This document shows, in pieces, positions 1-13,204 of a stretch of 64,000 nucleotides of DNA. The notes under the pieces were generated by a model, which saw only the letters and a program-made list of their open reading frames with translations, did not search any database and had not been told where the DNA came from. The stretch's first letter is position 1; each line of letters begins with the position of its first letter. This DNA is from Drosophila miranda (lineage: Eukaryota > Arthropoda > Insecta > Diptera > Drosophilidae). The position numbers and the translations under genes were made by a program. Where the stretch lies: positions 29,326,001 to 29,390,000 of the forward strand of contig NC_046675.1 of the NCBI RefSeq assembly GCF_003369915.1. The letters are read 5' to 3'.

Positions 1-86
1 TCTATCACAGAGGAACTCCGAAAGTTGGGGCTTTTCCGCAATCCAGATACTCTGCTTTTCCTATCAATAGGTTTCTCTTCTTCCAT
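1..86 (-). CDS. Possible 5' end of a small minus-strand gene, cut by the window edge
   Basis: Reading leftward from an ATG at 84-86 there is an open frame of 28 codons that runs off the window. The ATG has a good Drosophila context (cacaATGg). The peptide begins MEEEKPIDRKSRVSG and is rich in basic residues and serine, much like the N-termini of the two related small genes at 350-1024 and 10229-10943 (MSTRESISSRKS and MSFDEFDRRGSQR). It would be divergent from the gene at 350, with about 260 bp between the two starts. The opposite strand is also open to a stop at 106-108 and could instead be the end of a plus-strand gene. Only a fragment is visible, so both coding status and family are inference. 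Confidence 0.35.
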   Translation of the reverse strand, partial: MEEEKPIDRKSRVSGLRKSPNFRSSSVI

Positions 87-349
87 TGTGATAGGTATTT
101 GTATATAAAATGTAAGGATATATAGATATTTAGTTCCTATCACTATGGAAGTTTGTTTGTTTATGATTGCAGGGATAGATTCTGAGTTTAAGTGCAAGGT
201 TACTGTGACATGGATCATGGATCATCTCCTCCCATCAGAGTAGGCAAATGGTCAAAAGTAATCATTCCACAGTCATAATTCTCTCGTATACCACTCGAAA
301 CATACAAAAAATTCAACAAATAAACAGGATTATACATTCATAGGCCACC

Positions 350-1024
350 ATGAGTACCAGAGAGTCCATTAGTAGTAGAAAGTCATTGGTGGTAGGAGTT
401 AGATCGACCCAGGAGCAAGCTGCTATCGCGCGGTACTCCCGTTGGACCACCTCGGTCAATATCGATGAAAACTTTACGAGTGGTTTTCCGGATATGAGTC
501 GTCGTCATGAGAAGGACAAGCAACGCATTGTGCCAGGGTACCAGGACTTGCCTGAAGTAAAATATGATCCGAAATTTACACCACCTTACTGCGATGATTT
601 GGAAGTTTTCATCGATCCGGATTTTGCAACATTTCGTGTACCACTGTAAGCTTCAATGCCTTTTGGGTGGGGCAGTTGATTTCAATTTTGTAACGTGTTT
701 TCTTAAGGTATGTCCGATGTCTAGAGCGCTATGGAGAGGCCAAGCGACGCTATAACAGGCAACTCAATCGAGAGGTCAAAAAACTTATCGAGAATCAGCC
801 AACAGCAGATTGTGCCTGGCAATTCGTGAGGTAAGATCTGCTGATCTTCCGTCTATATCTAAATACTAAATATTCTACTTATATTCAGAACCATGAGCTA
901 TACCACTCTCTGGCCTCCACTGCATACCAGGGAGGAGTTGAAGCTGTTTGAAAAGGGATTCTGCAAGCTGTCGCCTGCGGAGCAGCGTCACTATGATAAG
1001 ATAATGAATACCAATTTTACTTAA
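350..1024 (+). CDS. Small three-exon gene, family unknown (184 aa)
   Basis: The exons are 350-645, 708-830 and 889-1024, with gtaagc and gtaaga donors and short introns of 62 and 58 nt. The product is 184 residues, basic, with no signal peptide or membrane segment. The N-terminal part is Ser/Arg rich. The C-terminal half carries a conserved block: YVRCLERYGEAKRRYNRQ, then WPPLHTREEL, then LSPAEQRHYDKIM near the end. The same block with the same intron phases and an identical 123-nt middle exon occurs in the minus-strand gene at 10229-10943, so the two are paralogues. I do not recognise the family or a function. Small, quickly diverging, paired genes of this sort in flies are often testis-expressed, but nothing in the sequence shows that here. 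Confidence 0.8.
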
Positions 1025-1213
1025 GTGTGAAGACAGAAGATACCATACAAAAAATTTAATACTAAATTAAACGCAAAAAAAGCTCTAAAAGTTCGCCTTT
1101 CGAACGCTTTTAAGCTTTACTCAAAAGCTTTGATTTTTTCCTCTCCCACTCACGATGTTGCTCTCACGCTCTCCCAAAAACCCTGATCATTATCTCCCCG
1201 AATCGCATGGCGG

Positions 1214-1251
1214 TATTTAAAGGCCTCTCGGAGCCGACTTTGCGATCAGTT
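1214..1251 (+). promoter_or_regulatory. Core promoter of the MP1-like protease gene
   Basis: A TATTTAAA box at 1214-1221 is followed by an initiator TCAGTT at 1246-1251. The initiator A at 1248 lies about 34 bp downstream of the first T of the box, a normal TATA-to-start spacing. The predicted leader is about 140 nt, up to the ATG at 1391. Confidence 0.65.
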
Positions 1252-1390
1252 GGTCAGCGTCTCAGCGTTCCGTCTCCGTCTGAGTAGTCTTTCTCCCCTC
1301 CCGCTCGAGGTCGTTGTGCGTAATCGCGTGTGTTTTGATTTGATTTACTTTGATTTGTGTTTTGAGCAAATTGTGGGAAATACTCCCAAG

Positions 1391-3126
1391 ATGAAGTCAA
1401 CATTCCAGTCGCTGGGGGTTTTTGTCACCTGCCTCCTGGTTCTAGTGCAAGCCCAAGAAAGTAAGTAGCTAAAAGAAATAATTTATCCAATCTCTGACTC
1501 ATGGACTTTGCCAGGGGATAACCCAACATCAGTGAGAGATGTGTGAGGTGCGCCTGCAGTGAATGACTCGAATAAATCAAAGAAAAAGTTCAATTCAATT
1601 AAATTTTTGAGCTCGCTGCAGAGCAAATTACTTTCTTGAACCTACAAAAAAATATAATCGCACATTAAATTTTTATGTGCCCGACAATGAAGCGGTTTCT
1701 GTTATCAATTAAATTCTTGCTGGAGTAATTAATTTGTAGAATGGCAATGACTTCTCGGGCAAATCAACAGCGCGACAACAAACTAGTTTCGATGCCAAAC
1801 AAGTTGTCATGTAAATCAATCCGTGTGCACTTGCATTACAATGTGATATTATTCCCACTTCCAGGCTGTAGAAATCCCAACCAGCGGCAAGGCTACTGTG
1901 TATCGCTCTATGACTGTCCGACTCTGCTAAGTGTCGTCCAGCAGAGCTCTGTGAGCAGCGACGATCGCTCTTTCCTGGTCAACTCCCAGTGCTACAATGG
2001 CATTGGTCGTCAGCCACATGTCTGTTGCACCAACGATAGGGGATACGGGGCTGCAGTCACAACCACTCAGCGATCGGTGATTGTCAGCAGTAGGCCCACG
2101 GTGTCCGGTGGCCAACAGGGGTCGGGTAATCTACTGCCGGTGCCTCCAAAGTGTGGTCCTCATTCGTTCAGCGATAAGGTCTACAATGGCAATGACACCG
2201 CCTTGGATGAGTTCACCTGGATGGCTCTCTTGGAGTATGTGGATCGTGAGTTGTAATTGACATATCCATAAGGAACAGAGGCCTAATTGTCTCTCTCTTT
2301 CAGGCAAAGGTCAGCGACAGCTAAGTTGCGGTGGAAGTCTGATCAACAATCGCTATGTCCTGACGGCTGCACATTGTGTCACAGGGGATGTGGCCACACA
2401 AGTCGGACAATTGTAAGTAGCTTCATTTTTTCTTCTCAAGCCCCTAATCAATCTGTTTTCTTTAACCTTCCAGAACTTCTGTACGCCTGGGCGAGTACGA
2501 CACTAGCAAGGATATCGATTGTATAGCCGGTGATTGCAATCCCCCTTTCATAGAGCGCTCCATTGAGCAGACTATTGTCCATCCGGAATACGATGGCACA
2601 AGTCGTCATCGCTACCATGACATTGCCCTGCTGCGTCTGGCGGAGCCTGTGACACTCAACGAGTACATTCAGCCGGTGTGCCTGCCCCTGGCCACAACCC
2701 GCCAGGCGATCAGCGTGGGAGAACAGCTGGTGGTCAGCGGTTGGGGAAGAACGACCACAGGTACGTCCGATAAAAGCGATCAAGGAGAGATTTACTGTAA
2801 TAGAATCGCTGAATCTTCCAGCACGCAAGAGCAACATCAAGCAGAGGCTCTCTCTGCCCGTTAACGATCACGAGTCCTGTGTCCGGAAGTTTGCCACGCG
2901 ACAGATCAATCTGATCGGCGCTCAGCTCTGTGCCGGCGGGGAGTTCTACCGCGATAGCTGTGATGGCGACTCCGGGGGTCCGCTGATGCGAAGGGGCTTC
3001 GAGCAGGCCTGGTTCCAGGAGGGCGTGGTCTCCTTTGGCAATCGCTGTGGTCTCGAGGGCTGGCCGGGCGTTTACACCTCCGTGAGGGACTACATGGATT
3101 GGATCGAGAGCACGCTTCGGCCTTGA
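1391..3126 (+). CDS. MP1: CLIP-domain trypsin-like serine protease, MP1 orthologue
   Basis: There are five exons: 1391-1460, 1865-2245, 2304-2412, 2474-2760 and 2822-3126, coding for 383 residues. Residues 1-22 are a signal peptide. A CLIP domain with six cysteines spans about 25-80. After a linker comes an activation site with Lys128 before VYNG. The protease domain has the triad His174 (TAAHC), Asp236 (HDIALLR) and Ser333 (GDSGG). Asp327 lies six residues before the serine, so cleavage after Arg or Lys is expected. The protein is secreted as a zymogen. The N-terminal CLIP block and overall layout match what I recall of Drosophila Melanization Protease 1, which works in the prophenoloxidase cascade downstream of immune recognition. 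An in-frame ATG at 1741 lies in intron 1 and is not the start, because it would lack the signal peptide. Confidence 0.93.
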
Positions 3127-6100
3127 GAAGTATTCTGGTGCGAGGAATGTGTATCTTTTGTTTAAATTAAGTTTTAATTAAAGTCAAGTCGAGGCGAGGC
3201 GAGTCGAGTTCTTTTTTTGGCCATTTCGCGTGGCGTCTTTTAATTAACTTGCATTCAATGCGATTTTATCAGCTGCTGCTCCTGCAACGCTGCGTATACG
3301 TAATGCGCTTACAGCCGCGCAGTTTGCGGTAATTAAAATCGTTGTTCTCGCTGGAAAGCAAGGCAATGGAGTGCGGAGTGGAGTGGAGTGGAGTGCCTTG
3401 GTGAATAACTTGCGAGATTCTGGTGCTGCCAACTTGCCCGCCAGCACCTTCTTAGCACCCTCAACGATTTTCTATGTAATTTGGCAATGAATTTCTATTA
3501 TGCAAGAATCCCTTCGCCACTCCTCTCCACCCTTTTTCAATCTTGTTTTCAGGCTGATTGCATTTTAGGGCGGAGCGGAGCGAAGTAGACAATAGCCGGG
3601 GCCCCTCATTATGTGTGTGTCCGCAGAAAGGTTAATGATGCCTGCAGGATCCTACAGCAGAGAGACAAAAGGTTTACAGAATCCTTTGTGGCTTGGGTTG
3701 CATTTGACCGAGGCCCTCACATGCTCTCTAGACCCCTTTTCCTCGCATAAAATCTAATTTAATGTTTAAGTAAATACTAAATTTTAATGACAAACTGCAG
3801 CTATAAGCTCTGTTCTGTTTTTTTTTTTTGTTTGACTTATCTTTTGCCAGAAACTTGGTTAAACTTTTGGCCAGAAAAAAGAAAAGTTACACCAACTACT
3901 CTCTGGTCATGTGTGTGTGTTTGAGGATAAATGCGGCAAATGAATACAAAAAACACTTTGGCAAAATGCAACCGAAAAAGTTGTAATTCAATTTTGAGGG
4001 GGGTCGGGGGATGTTCCGAACTTTTGCCCAAAATGCCAGCCAAATGTAATTAACACGCACACAGAGGGCATCGGAGAGAGAGAGAGCGATGGAGGAGGGG
4101 ATTGGCAACACCAACACAGAGAAAACGGTTGCAATGGAGTGGCAAAACGACTTGTCCAACTGCCAGACAGGGCAGACAGGTGTGGTGCTCTGCACCCCAC
4201 TGACTGCCCCGTCGATTGGCGCCGGAGTCCAGGGCCCAGGACTCTAAACCGATGCAAATTTCTGGTAGGTAGAAAGGTACAGGTGTGCCACCATTTCTCC
4301 TCCACTCAGTTACAGGCTTAATTGAGTTGTGTTGCCAGCATTTAAAATAGCCAGCAGCGCTAACGATCTCGGCAAATACATGTACCATGGGAAAATGGGA
4401 AGGTCAAAAGCCAAAAGAAATAAATTGCATACAATTCATATTTTGCTTGAATAAAAATCTACATTTTTTCCTCTCGCGCTCTCTCTCTCTCTCTCTCCAG
4501 ATGAATGGTATACTCAATCTCGTTTTAACAACCATATATACATCCGGTTATGTTCAGCCACATTGTATGCACAAAAGAGAACGAACTCTTATTTAGCAAA
4601 CTCAAATATAATCTTTCAAAAGTTTCCACAGTGCCAGGCAGCACTGCAGGGGCAGCACCAGCACACAAAATTGGATTAAATGCCGACGATTTACCACTGG
4701 GATACCGACGTATAAACCTCTTTCCACTCCTCCATTAAATAGAGAAAACAAAATTTAAACTTAAGTGGCAAAAAGAATTGTAGAGTTCCAAAAGAAAGCA
4801 TTCGAAGAGAATATTTAAGCAAAACAGCAAGTTGTTGCACACATGGAAAAAAATATTCGTACCTATATACATAGTATGTATATGTACGAGTATATCGCAG
4901 CTTTTTGGGGGCTGCTGCTGCTGCGGCAACTGTCGCATAAATCTAATCCATTTTGGGCAAAAATATACATAGTACGAGAAATGGGAGAGAAATTCGGTGA
5001 TTGATGAATTGAGTAAACGTTACGCATACGCCATGTGGGGGTTTGGTCTGCAAAAAAAGTTGCAATAATTTCATTTAACATGCATAGCAAAACTGCCACT
5101 GCCACTGCCAGTGCTAGTGCCACCAAAAATCCCGCAACCGAAGCTGAAACGAAACTCGCAAACGCTACCCCGATTCTGATTTGAAGGCATCCCCTGAAAC
5201 CATTCCCGTTCCATTCCCCCAATTTCTGTGCAATTTATGACTTTGGCCTGAATACACACTCATCGCCGGGACCCGTCACAAATGCCAAAGTCGATTTTGC
5301 AGCAATTTTCGTGTTGACCCCCCCACCCCCACCACTCGGTTTTGCATTGAGGAAATCTCTACGGATGAGGTGGGAGCTCCTGCTGCTGCTGCTGCATTTT
5401 TGAATAAATGCATTTATAATAAAAAGGACAAGGTACTTTTCGAATTTAAAGAACTCTCCGTTTATTTGTTCAGTAGTGTACAAGGAAAATGTGTGTGCAT
5501 TTGATTACCGCTTTAGCAGAGCAGAAAAGGAGCAGAAAATGGAGAGCGACGACACACAAACACAGAGAGGTCATGGAGGGCAGAGTAATGCAATTTTGGC
5601 CTGGTTGGCTGATTGTTACCGCTACTGATGCAGAGTACGGCACATCATCAGTTGCCGTTTGCCATTTTGCCGTTTGTGCCGTTTTTCGCAATGACGTTAT
5701 TTACTTAGCATTGCCATTTTGAATTTCGAATTTGCATTCGAAATTTTGCATTTTGTGCATTGCCAATCGAGTGTGCACAGAACACACACATACACGAACA
5801 CTCGCAGCAGCAGAACAGTTGATTTTTACAGCCGCTGATTGTGTATACATATGTATGTACGAATATTCCATAATGTTTATTCGGTTGCGCACCAAATAGA
5901 TGACACAATTAATTTAGCAAAAATCATTGGAGTTTCAGAAAATCTCAACACATAAAGGGCAATAATCGTAATACAGCAGTCGAAAAATTGAAAGGGGAAA
6001 GGAAAGGTTCCCATCTGCGTATTTGCTGGTGGAAAATTCAATTTTCTTTCCCTCCTGTTTATTTTGTATTCCTGTAGATTTTTGTAGATTTAGCTGATGA

Positions 6101-9100
6101 AAAGTTTCAAATTTTTGAATGGCAAAATATTTGCTTCAAATTTCATGCTCTTCAGGGGAAAGTTTTCGGGCAACACCAAGCACTTTCCATTATCCTTACA
6201 GGGCAGCCCCTTTACTCAAATGAAAAGTTTCGAATCATTTTGACTTGAAAAATGGCTCAAAGGTAAATGCGATGATGAGGCCATTTATTTGTGTGTATTT
6301 TTAGTCGTCGTTTTTCCGGTCGTGCCTTTCTTTTGTCGATATTTTACAGGAATCATGCACTCAAGCCAGGCGACCCATTCAGATGATTAAGTGTTTGCTG
6401 GCAGGGGAAAATATTAATAAACTTGTAGCGCACACTACCAGGGGAGAGAGTGAAAGTGAAAATGAGGATGAGGGCGAGGGTGAGGGCGAGTGAGGGTAAG
6501 GCAAAGGAATGACCTACGAGCCGCAGTAAACGGCGTGTAAGGGGAGCGACAATACTTGTATAATTTAAATTTATTTAACAACCAACTTGTTAAAATCGTA
6601 AACTGAGAGGAGTGCACAAATCCCACCCACACACAAGCTGAAATAAAGCAGGCCAAATTGCAGCTCTGAGAAGTCGCAACAACAACATTAAGTAGCTCAT
6701 TAAATTTCCCTAACCAACAGAGAACACAACCGAGCAGGACAGCACAGAAACGAAACGAAACGATTCGAAAGGAGCTGCAGAACCGGAGAACTGAACACAA
6801 ACAAGCCACTGGCAGACCCCGAACCGGACTGACTTTTTCGTTTTTATTTTGTAAGTAGGAAATATTATAGTAGAAAAACGGCGCCAAAAGAAATGGAAGC
6901 GCCCAGCAAGTGGGAGTGCGAGTGAGAGTGGCTGTGGCAGTGGCAGAGGTAGAGGCAGAAGGAGCGGGAGAGAAGTCAAAGCGAGCGAGTTGTAAAAAAT
7001 GCCGTAAGTGTATTTTTATTGCGTATAAAATGCATTTTGCAATGCCACACAAAACTCAAGTGGTGTGCGTCCTGAGCGGAAGTTACGACCAGTGGGGCAG
7101 GACCAGGACACAGGACCACGGACCACAGGCAGCACCACAGGAAGCACAGCGGCGTGCAAACACATAAGAAACGTTGCGTGTGTGTGTAAGTGTAAAGCAA
7201 AGAATGTTGATGATAAAAATTATAGACTACGGAAATCTGTGCAGGAATACAGGAAGTTTGTTGGATACACTTACGTATGGAATTTTGGGCTGATATTGAT
7301 TGGGGAATGATCTTTGAAATAAGGCAATACTCGTGCAAATAATACTGTTAAATAAACATAAAATTCGCATATTTATGAAAGCAGAATCCGCCATTAACAT
7401 GAGTAATAACTTTCCCTACCCACCACTTTTCGAAAGTAAAACAATTTCCAGTTCTTTGAAATTGTTCTCTCCATTTAAGGAAAACCCGTATTTTTACTCG
7501 TTTATTTGCACCCCCAAAAGTATCTGCACAAATTGAAATATCATTCAACTCTCTCGCATGACTGCTTCCGATACGAGTTTGCCTTCTCAAAAGCAAACTT
7601 CTGCTGGCAGGGCAAATACCCCACTCAAGGATTGTATAACAAACGAGCTACCAGGCAATGATTGCTCAGGATTGCTACTCCGCACTTGTTGTTAAATATT
7701 ATGTAAGGCAAACAAACAACATTCATTACACCAATGGGGAAAAGCCAAGAGCAGAAGGAGCAGCAGGCGTATCCTGAGGAATCAGTCAGCGTTTATGAGT
7801 GGCTGGGAAATTGGCTGTGACGCATAAAAAATCGAAGGTGTTGTTGGAAAGGTGAAACTTTGAGATGGGTTTTTGAGAATGATATGCTGTACATAAATTT
7901 TAATGGTATATATGGTGCTACACTCACTGTTTTGGTATATTTTTGTAGGGTTAACAGTGCGTATGAGTGATCTGAGCTACTAGTTTCTTGTGGATAGCAG
8001 CGTATGAGTTACATAAACTATTTATGGAAGGAATTTGTATCCTAATTGGCCTTACTGGCCCCTTGCTGGGACATGCACTGCATATGAGAGATATTAGCCA
8101 TTTTCCAGGTAATTCCAGTTTGTGGTTTAACCTGCTTTAAAACTATGCAGGCATTAGTTTTTTCTTGTATACTTTTCAAGCGCAATTAATTATATTTTTC
8201 CTGCCAGGGGCTCTTCTGGCAACATATGTATGCATGAGTCCGGCCAGAGAACCCACCGTCGGTGCCACCGACACGAATACGAACACAGAGTACCGGGCAG
8301 GGGCCAAACTTTTTTTACAAAAAATTATGTATAAAACTACGCAGACCGAAGCCGACACCGGCACGGACACAGACACTTTCACATATTCCGGAAATTGGCG
8401 CACACCTTGCAGCCATGCAGCAGCAAGGAATTTTTTTCCATAAGCGTCATAAAACCGGAGAATGACCGACCGGACGATGGACCGATGGACCGATGGGATG
8501 ATGATGGTGGTCTGCAAAGAGGTGTGTGGTCTGGTGTGGTGCGGTGTGGGAGAGAGCTTGGCTCAGCATGCGGAAATTATAATTTATAGCTCAAAGCTGC
8601 GGATGCCAGACCACCTACTGTGATATTATTTTTTCACCCGAAGTGGACTTTAAAATTGGTGGAACTTGAGCCTTAATTGAAGCTGATTGCTGGAAATGGC
8701 TTGTCGCGGGGGGGTGGGGGTCTGTTTGGAGTTGAAGTTTCCGGTGGCATGCCATCCCCTGACCACTGAAGCATGAATCATTTTCTATGGGACTTTCAAA
8801 GTGTCAAAGAATGACTACAAAAAAAATATATACAAAGGTTTTTGTTTCATTGCACGAATTGGGGCGGAATATTTTCTTTTGTGATGCTAAAACCCCACTC
8901 TGGCTGCTGGACTAATTGTGTGAAACTTTTCACCTGCCCCGAGCCGAAGCCAAAGCCGAAAAGGCTTAGAACAGTTTCAAATGGGATTTTAAATACTTTA
9001 AGCTATGCTAAAGTATTTAGTAAAATATTTAAATGCACTTTGAACTCTGTTAGGCAATTATTCATCACATTGTTTGCTGAGCAAAACAATAAATTGTAAA

Positions 9101-10228
9101 GCTAATTGATGAATTTCCAATGGAGAATTCTGGGGCCTTGGGGCAAAAACCAAATTAAAGTGCAACATTTACACAGGATTTCGCTCTGCCTTTTGTCCAT
9201 TATTTTGTTGTGCAAACATTTGTAAAGTTGACCTTTTTCAGGTGTTTACGCAGCGCAAACAAAACTCCACTTTGCCCAGCTGGAGAGCCGGCAACAGCAA
9301 AAAAACTGCCCATAAAGTAGTATTTGACAAATGACGTACTTCCTGTCAGCAATACACACACACACGACTACGAATTCGAATACAACTGCAACGGCATAAC
9401 ATTTGTCGCTTATCGGAAACGTACGACAAAAAAGAAAGGTCGAGCAACTGGGAAAACACTCGCACACTTACATACAATTTCGCACATTGTTACACACACA
9501 ATTCAACAATAAAATAATCCATTTATTTGCAGGAATTCATTGAATTTATTTATGAATGCAAATCAAATATTTAACGTGCACAAATGGATGAAAGTTTACT
9601 TAAATTACATTTGTTGAATGCAAACAACTTCAACGGGAGATAGTTTTGATATTAAATTTAATCAAATTAGACTCGGAAAAGCTGTGACACTTTAAACACC
9701 AGAGGCATCCAGAAAGAAATGAACTTTTAATGAACTGAAACTTTTCAATGGATATATATTTATTAAGATCCTTGGGGGCAAAAGTAGTCCTCTCTTTGCC
9801 TGGAATGTGTAAACAATTCTGTAGCAAATCATGTGTCAAAGAATTCGCCTTTCAGTTCCCGACATAAGCTTCACACATTTGAGTATAAATATCTGGAATA
9901 ATGTAATTAAGTTAAAGCATAAATGAAACAGCTTACCAATTTTAATTATCTGGAATGATTTGACTCTTAGCTTTTTTTTCTCGTATCGAAATATCAACAA
10001 GCCTTTTAAAAAACAAAATTAAATGCAGCATATTCAATGAGAATTAAATTTATTGTTTGTGGGGGATTTTTTTCAAAGACTAATTATCTGGAAATTGCTT
10101 AACATAATTGCGAATACAAATGTGCTAATTAAACAATTTTCATTTGGAATAATCAGCACAATTGGATTTGTAATTTTATCAACGCTTTCTCTGTCGCTCT
10201 GACGCTCTGTCGCTGCTCTCTTGAGGGT
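3127..10228. other. Noncoding stretch between MP1 and the next small gene
   Basis: I see no convincing coding exon in these 7.1 kb. The stretch is A/T-rich with many short simple repeats, for example a CT run ending at about 4498 and a GA/GGGCGAG-rich patch near 6450-6500. Open frames such as the one on the minus strand at 6435-7052 are low in complexity and lack domain or splice support. A gtaagta that could be a splice donor at about 6851 follows a purine-rich, ATG-poor stretch (6720-6850) and could mark an untranslated exon, but this is weak. The region probably holds regulatory DNA, an unrecognised noncoding RNA, or both. Confidence 0.5.
4479..4498. repeat. CT microsatellite
   Basis: A short run of CT dinucleotides followed by cag. 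It resembles a polypyrimidine acceptor, but no coding exon follows that I can support. Confidence 0.7.
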
Positions 10229-10943
10229 CTACGATCCCGCACTCATATCGGTTCTCATGAGATAGTTCAACCGATCCTTTTGCTTGGGTGTCAGCTGAAA
10301 GAACTTTGTAACGAATCGGTTTAGTTCCCGTTTTGAGTGCAGTGGTGGCCAACGACTATTGTAGCACAAGATGCTGAAAGGGAAAATCAATCTATAGAAG
10401 ATGCTTCTCGGGATTTTGGATGTTTACCTACCGCCTCAGGACAAACTGATTGATGGCCCTGTCTTGAGTGTCTATGAAGTACTGCATTTCATCGTGGAAA
10501 TGCCTGTCGTACTTTTCCTTGGCCTCCAGATATCTCACATAGCAATTCAGATCGCTGTTTGGAATGGAATAGCATGTACATATGGGACACATCGTGTGGA
10601 TTAGTTGTAGAGCTTACTAGGAGAACGACATAATATTGTAGCTGGGGTGTTGACTGACATCCACATCGTCGTTGAATTTTCTTGGATGCAGCACCCAATC
10701 TTCGAGGTCCAAAAGAGTGGTATCCGCATACCGCATATTCATAGTGCTCTGCCTGAATATACTGGACATGGATTTGGTGAGCGACTGCGCGACCTCCGCT
10801 TTCAAGCCGGAGACATGGTCCGGAGACACGTGGGTTCCTCGTGTCACTGGTATGGTGTGTCCTCGCAGGATAGAGGCCAACGACTTGGTTGACTTCAGGC
10901 TGTCGCGCTGGGAGCCCCTACGATCAAATTCGTCAAACGACAT
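10229..10943 (-). CDS. Small three-exon gene, paralogue of the gene at 350-1024 (197 aa)
   Basis: On the minus strand the exons are 10618-10943, 10432-10554 and 10229-10373, separated by introns of 63 and 58 nt. The product is 197 residues. The first exon codes for a Ser/Thr-rich N-terminal part. The second (123 nt, the same length as in the paralogue) codes for YVRYLEAKEKYDRHFHDEM, and the third for RWPPLHSKRELNRF and LTPKQKDRLNYLMRT. Exon 1 ends in phase 2 in both genes, so structure and sequence agree that these are duplicates. No signal peptide, membrane span or catalytic motif is visible. The function is unknown. Confidence 0.8.
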
Positions 10944-13185
10944 ACTGGCAATTTTCCCGTATGCTTTACTGTGTTAATAAAAGGTTAAACAACTTTGTGC
11001 CGGCGCCCTGAGGTATTCTCCCAGGCACACTTCTCATTGATTGTTTGATTAAAAAACACTTAAACCAATACGAGTATCATAGTCCTCATCATTGGCGGCT
11101 GCCTTTAAGCAGTGGATGTTAATTAATAATATTTATTGGTAGACAACAAAAAAAAAGACGCAACGAAATTCCGTCCATGATTTACCCGCAGAGATCTGGA
11201 ATTGAAAGTGCTGCAGCCTGCAACGTGTGGGCTCTTTATTTGCAGAGCCATCCACATTGGCATTTCAAAAATCATGCATTAATTTTTAATTTCAACAATC
11301 AGGCGTCCGCTGGAGGCCATGCCGTACGTTCTGTACGTAAAAAATGCAAAAATTGCTGTAAAAATATTGCACACAATTAACGGCTGGGCAGGGGAGAGCA
11401 GGGGAGGGCAGGGGAAAAAAATCAACGTCAAAATCATTCCACACATTTTTGCCCCATTAAATATGTATTCACGCGTTTAATTTCATTTTGCGGGCAATAT
11501 GATGGAGCAGAGCACAGTACACTGAACAGTACAGAACAGAGCCATCAGAGAGCCCGACCACAAAAGTGGCTCATTGAGAGGCACAGGACTCCACTCCATG
11601 CCAAATGTTTGCCCAGCAAAAACATGGCCGCAAATGTTGAGTCTATTAACCGAAAGCCCCACCAGATGCCTGGGCACGTGTGCAATGAAAACAAACGAGC
11701 CCATTATTGTTACACTTTCTTTGACTCCCCCCCATACCGCCATACACCCCATTAACGATGTGTTATGGTCTCAAGATGCCGCTCCTAGACGGGCCTTGAA
11801 CTTTGGCCAGCCGATGGGCCATCTGAATTGAACTCTAATTGCACATAATGAATTGCACACATTAGGTCAACGAACAGAGCTGGGAGAGCAGGCTAATGGA
11901 AATGCAATGAACTATTTATGAGCAGAGGGCCAGGCACTTACTCTGGAGAATGCCAGCGAACGAGTGGCCAAAGTTTGATCACGAATACAAATTATTAAAG
12001 CCGGGTAGTAGCAGTGGCAGTGGCAGCAGCACCTGAATTCCCTTTAAATTCTCCTGGCTTTGGGCCAGCAGCTCCCTAGAGAAAATACTGACTAAAATGT
12101 TAGCAGAAAATCCAATTTATTACAGTCCACACCAGGCCGGCCCAGTCCGATGTGCCGATGGACATTAATTAGCAGGCCGGACACGTAAAAGGTATTAAGT
12201 GCAAACTCAATTGGCCAAAAAGGTGGTGGGGGCGGACTGGGATTCCGATCAAATTTGATGACACACCGCAGGCCAAAACGATTGGCAAGCCCCCCAGAGG
12301 AGTGGGTGGAAATTCAACCTAAATAATTAACAAAATTAAATCACAGTTTTTGTGCAACCTTAAACCAGACCTGAGTCTATCTCTGGCGATTTTAAAGTGC
12401 ACTTAATGCAATGTTCGTCAAACAATATAAAAAGCTGCGGATAATCAATGATTAAATGAAATATTCTAGGGGATTACAAGTGTAATTAAACACATTTCTG
12501 CCAATTGTCCGAGACCGAAGTTATGCGGGAAAAAAGAGATTGTTTAACTTGCAGAGTGCGGGCCAGAATGCTTTGAAATCCATTAAGGTATTAAGTTTAC
12601 TCTCCACTCCGGCTGAATATTAATAAAATATGTGTATGTATGTAGAATGGCAAATTGGTTTTTCAACGGCAAAGTAAAACAATTTCACTTATGCCAGAGA
12701 TATTTCATTTTGTCACACAAATGCATGCTAAGCCCTCGACTCCAGTGTCGCCTAAGCCCCACACAAATCCTCATATGATCTGTGTCAAACATACGCCCAC
12801 AGCTGGACAAATGTTTGAACAACTCAACAGTTGAGCAGTTGAGAGGACATTTTGGGGACATTTTTGGATCTGGCTGGGTCCATGGTCAAGTCAAGTTTTA
12901 ATTTATTTGATAACTAGAAAATTACACACCTTCTCGAGTAGAAGAATGGAGATGACATTTGTGTATAGTTTCGCAGGCAATTAATTTCGTAGCTCTCTCT
13001 CTCTCTCTCTCGCAGCCATTATTCACGTCAGGGCGAACATATTTTAATTTGATGAAGACCTAATAGTGTTCTGTTCGGAAACATATGTGCCCCCTGCACA
13101 ACTTGTGAAAGGGGGCAAAACTTTGAATGCAAATGAGTTTACATATTGCGAGTGGGAAAAAGTTCAAGTTGAACAAAAGACACAG

Positions 13186-13204
13186 ACACACACACACACA
13201 CACA
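13186..13204. repeat. CA microsatellite
   Basis: An uninterrupted CA run in intergenic DNA. Confidence 0.75.

Noticed and set aside
1-108. Plus-strand reading of the first 108 bases as the C-terminus of another gene
   Set aside because: It is open and hydrophobic, but the minus-strand start with good ATG context and similarity to the neighbouring small genes is more likely; neither is certain.
1741-2256. ATG at 1741 as a start for the MP1 gene
   Set aside because: It lies within intron 1; the exon at 1391 supplies a signal peptide and joins in phase to the acceptor at 1864.
6435-7052. Minus-strand frame of 205 codons
   Set aside because: Low-complexity and Phe/Leu/Cys/Ser rich, antisense to purine-rich DNA; no domain, and its end is a simple repeat.
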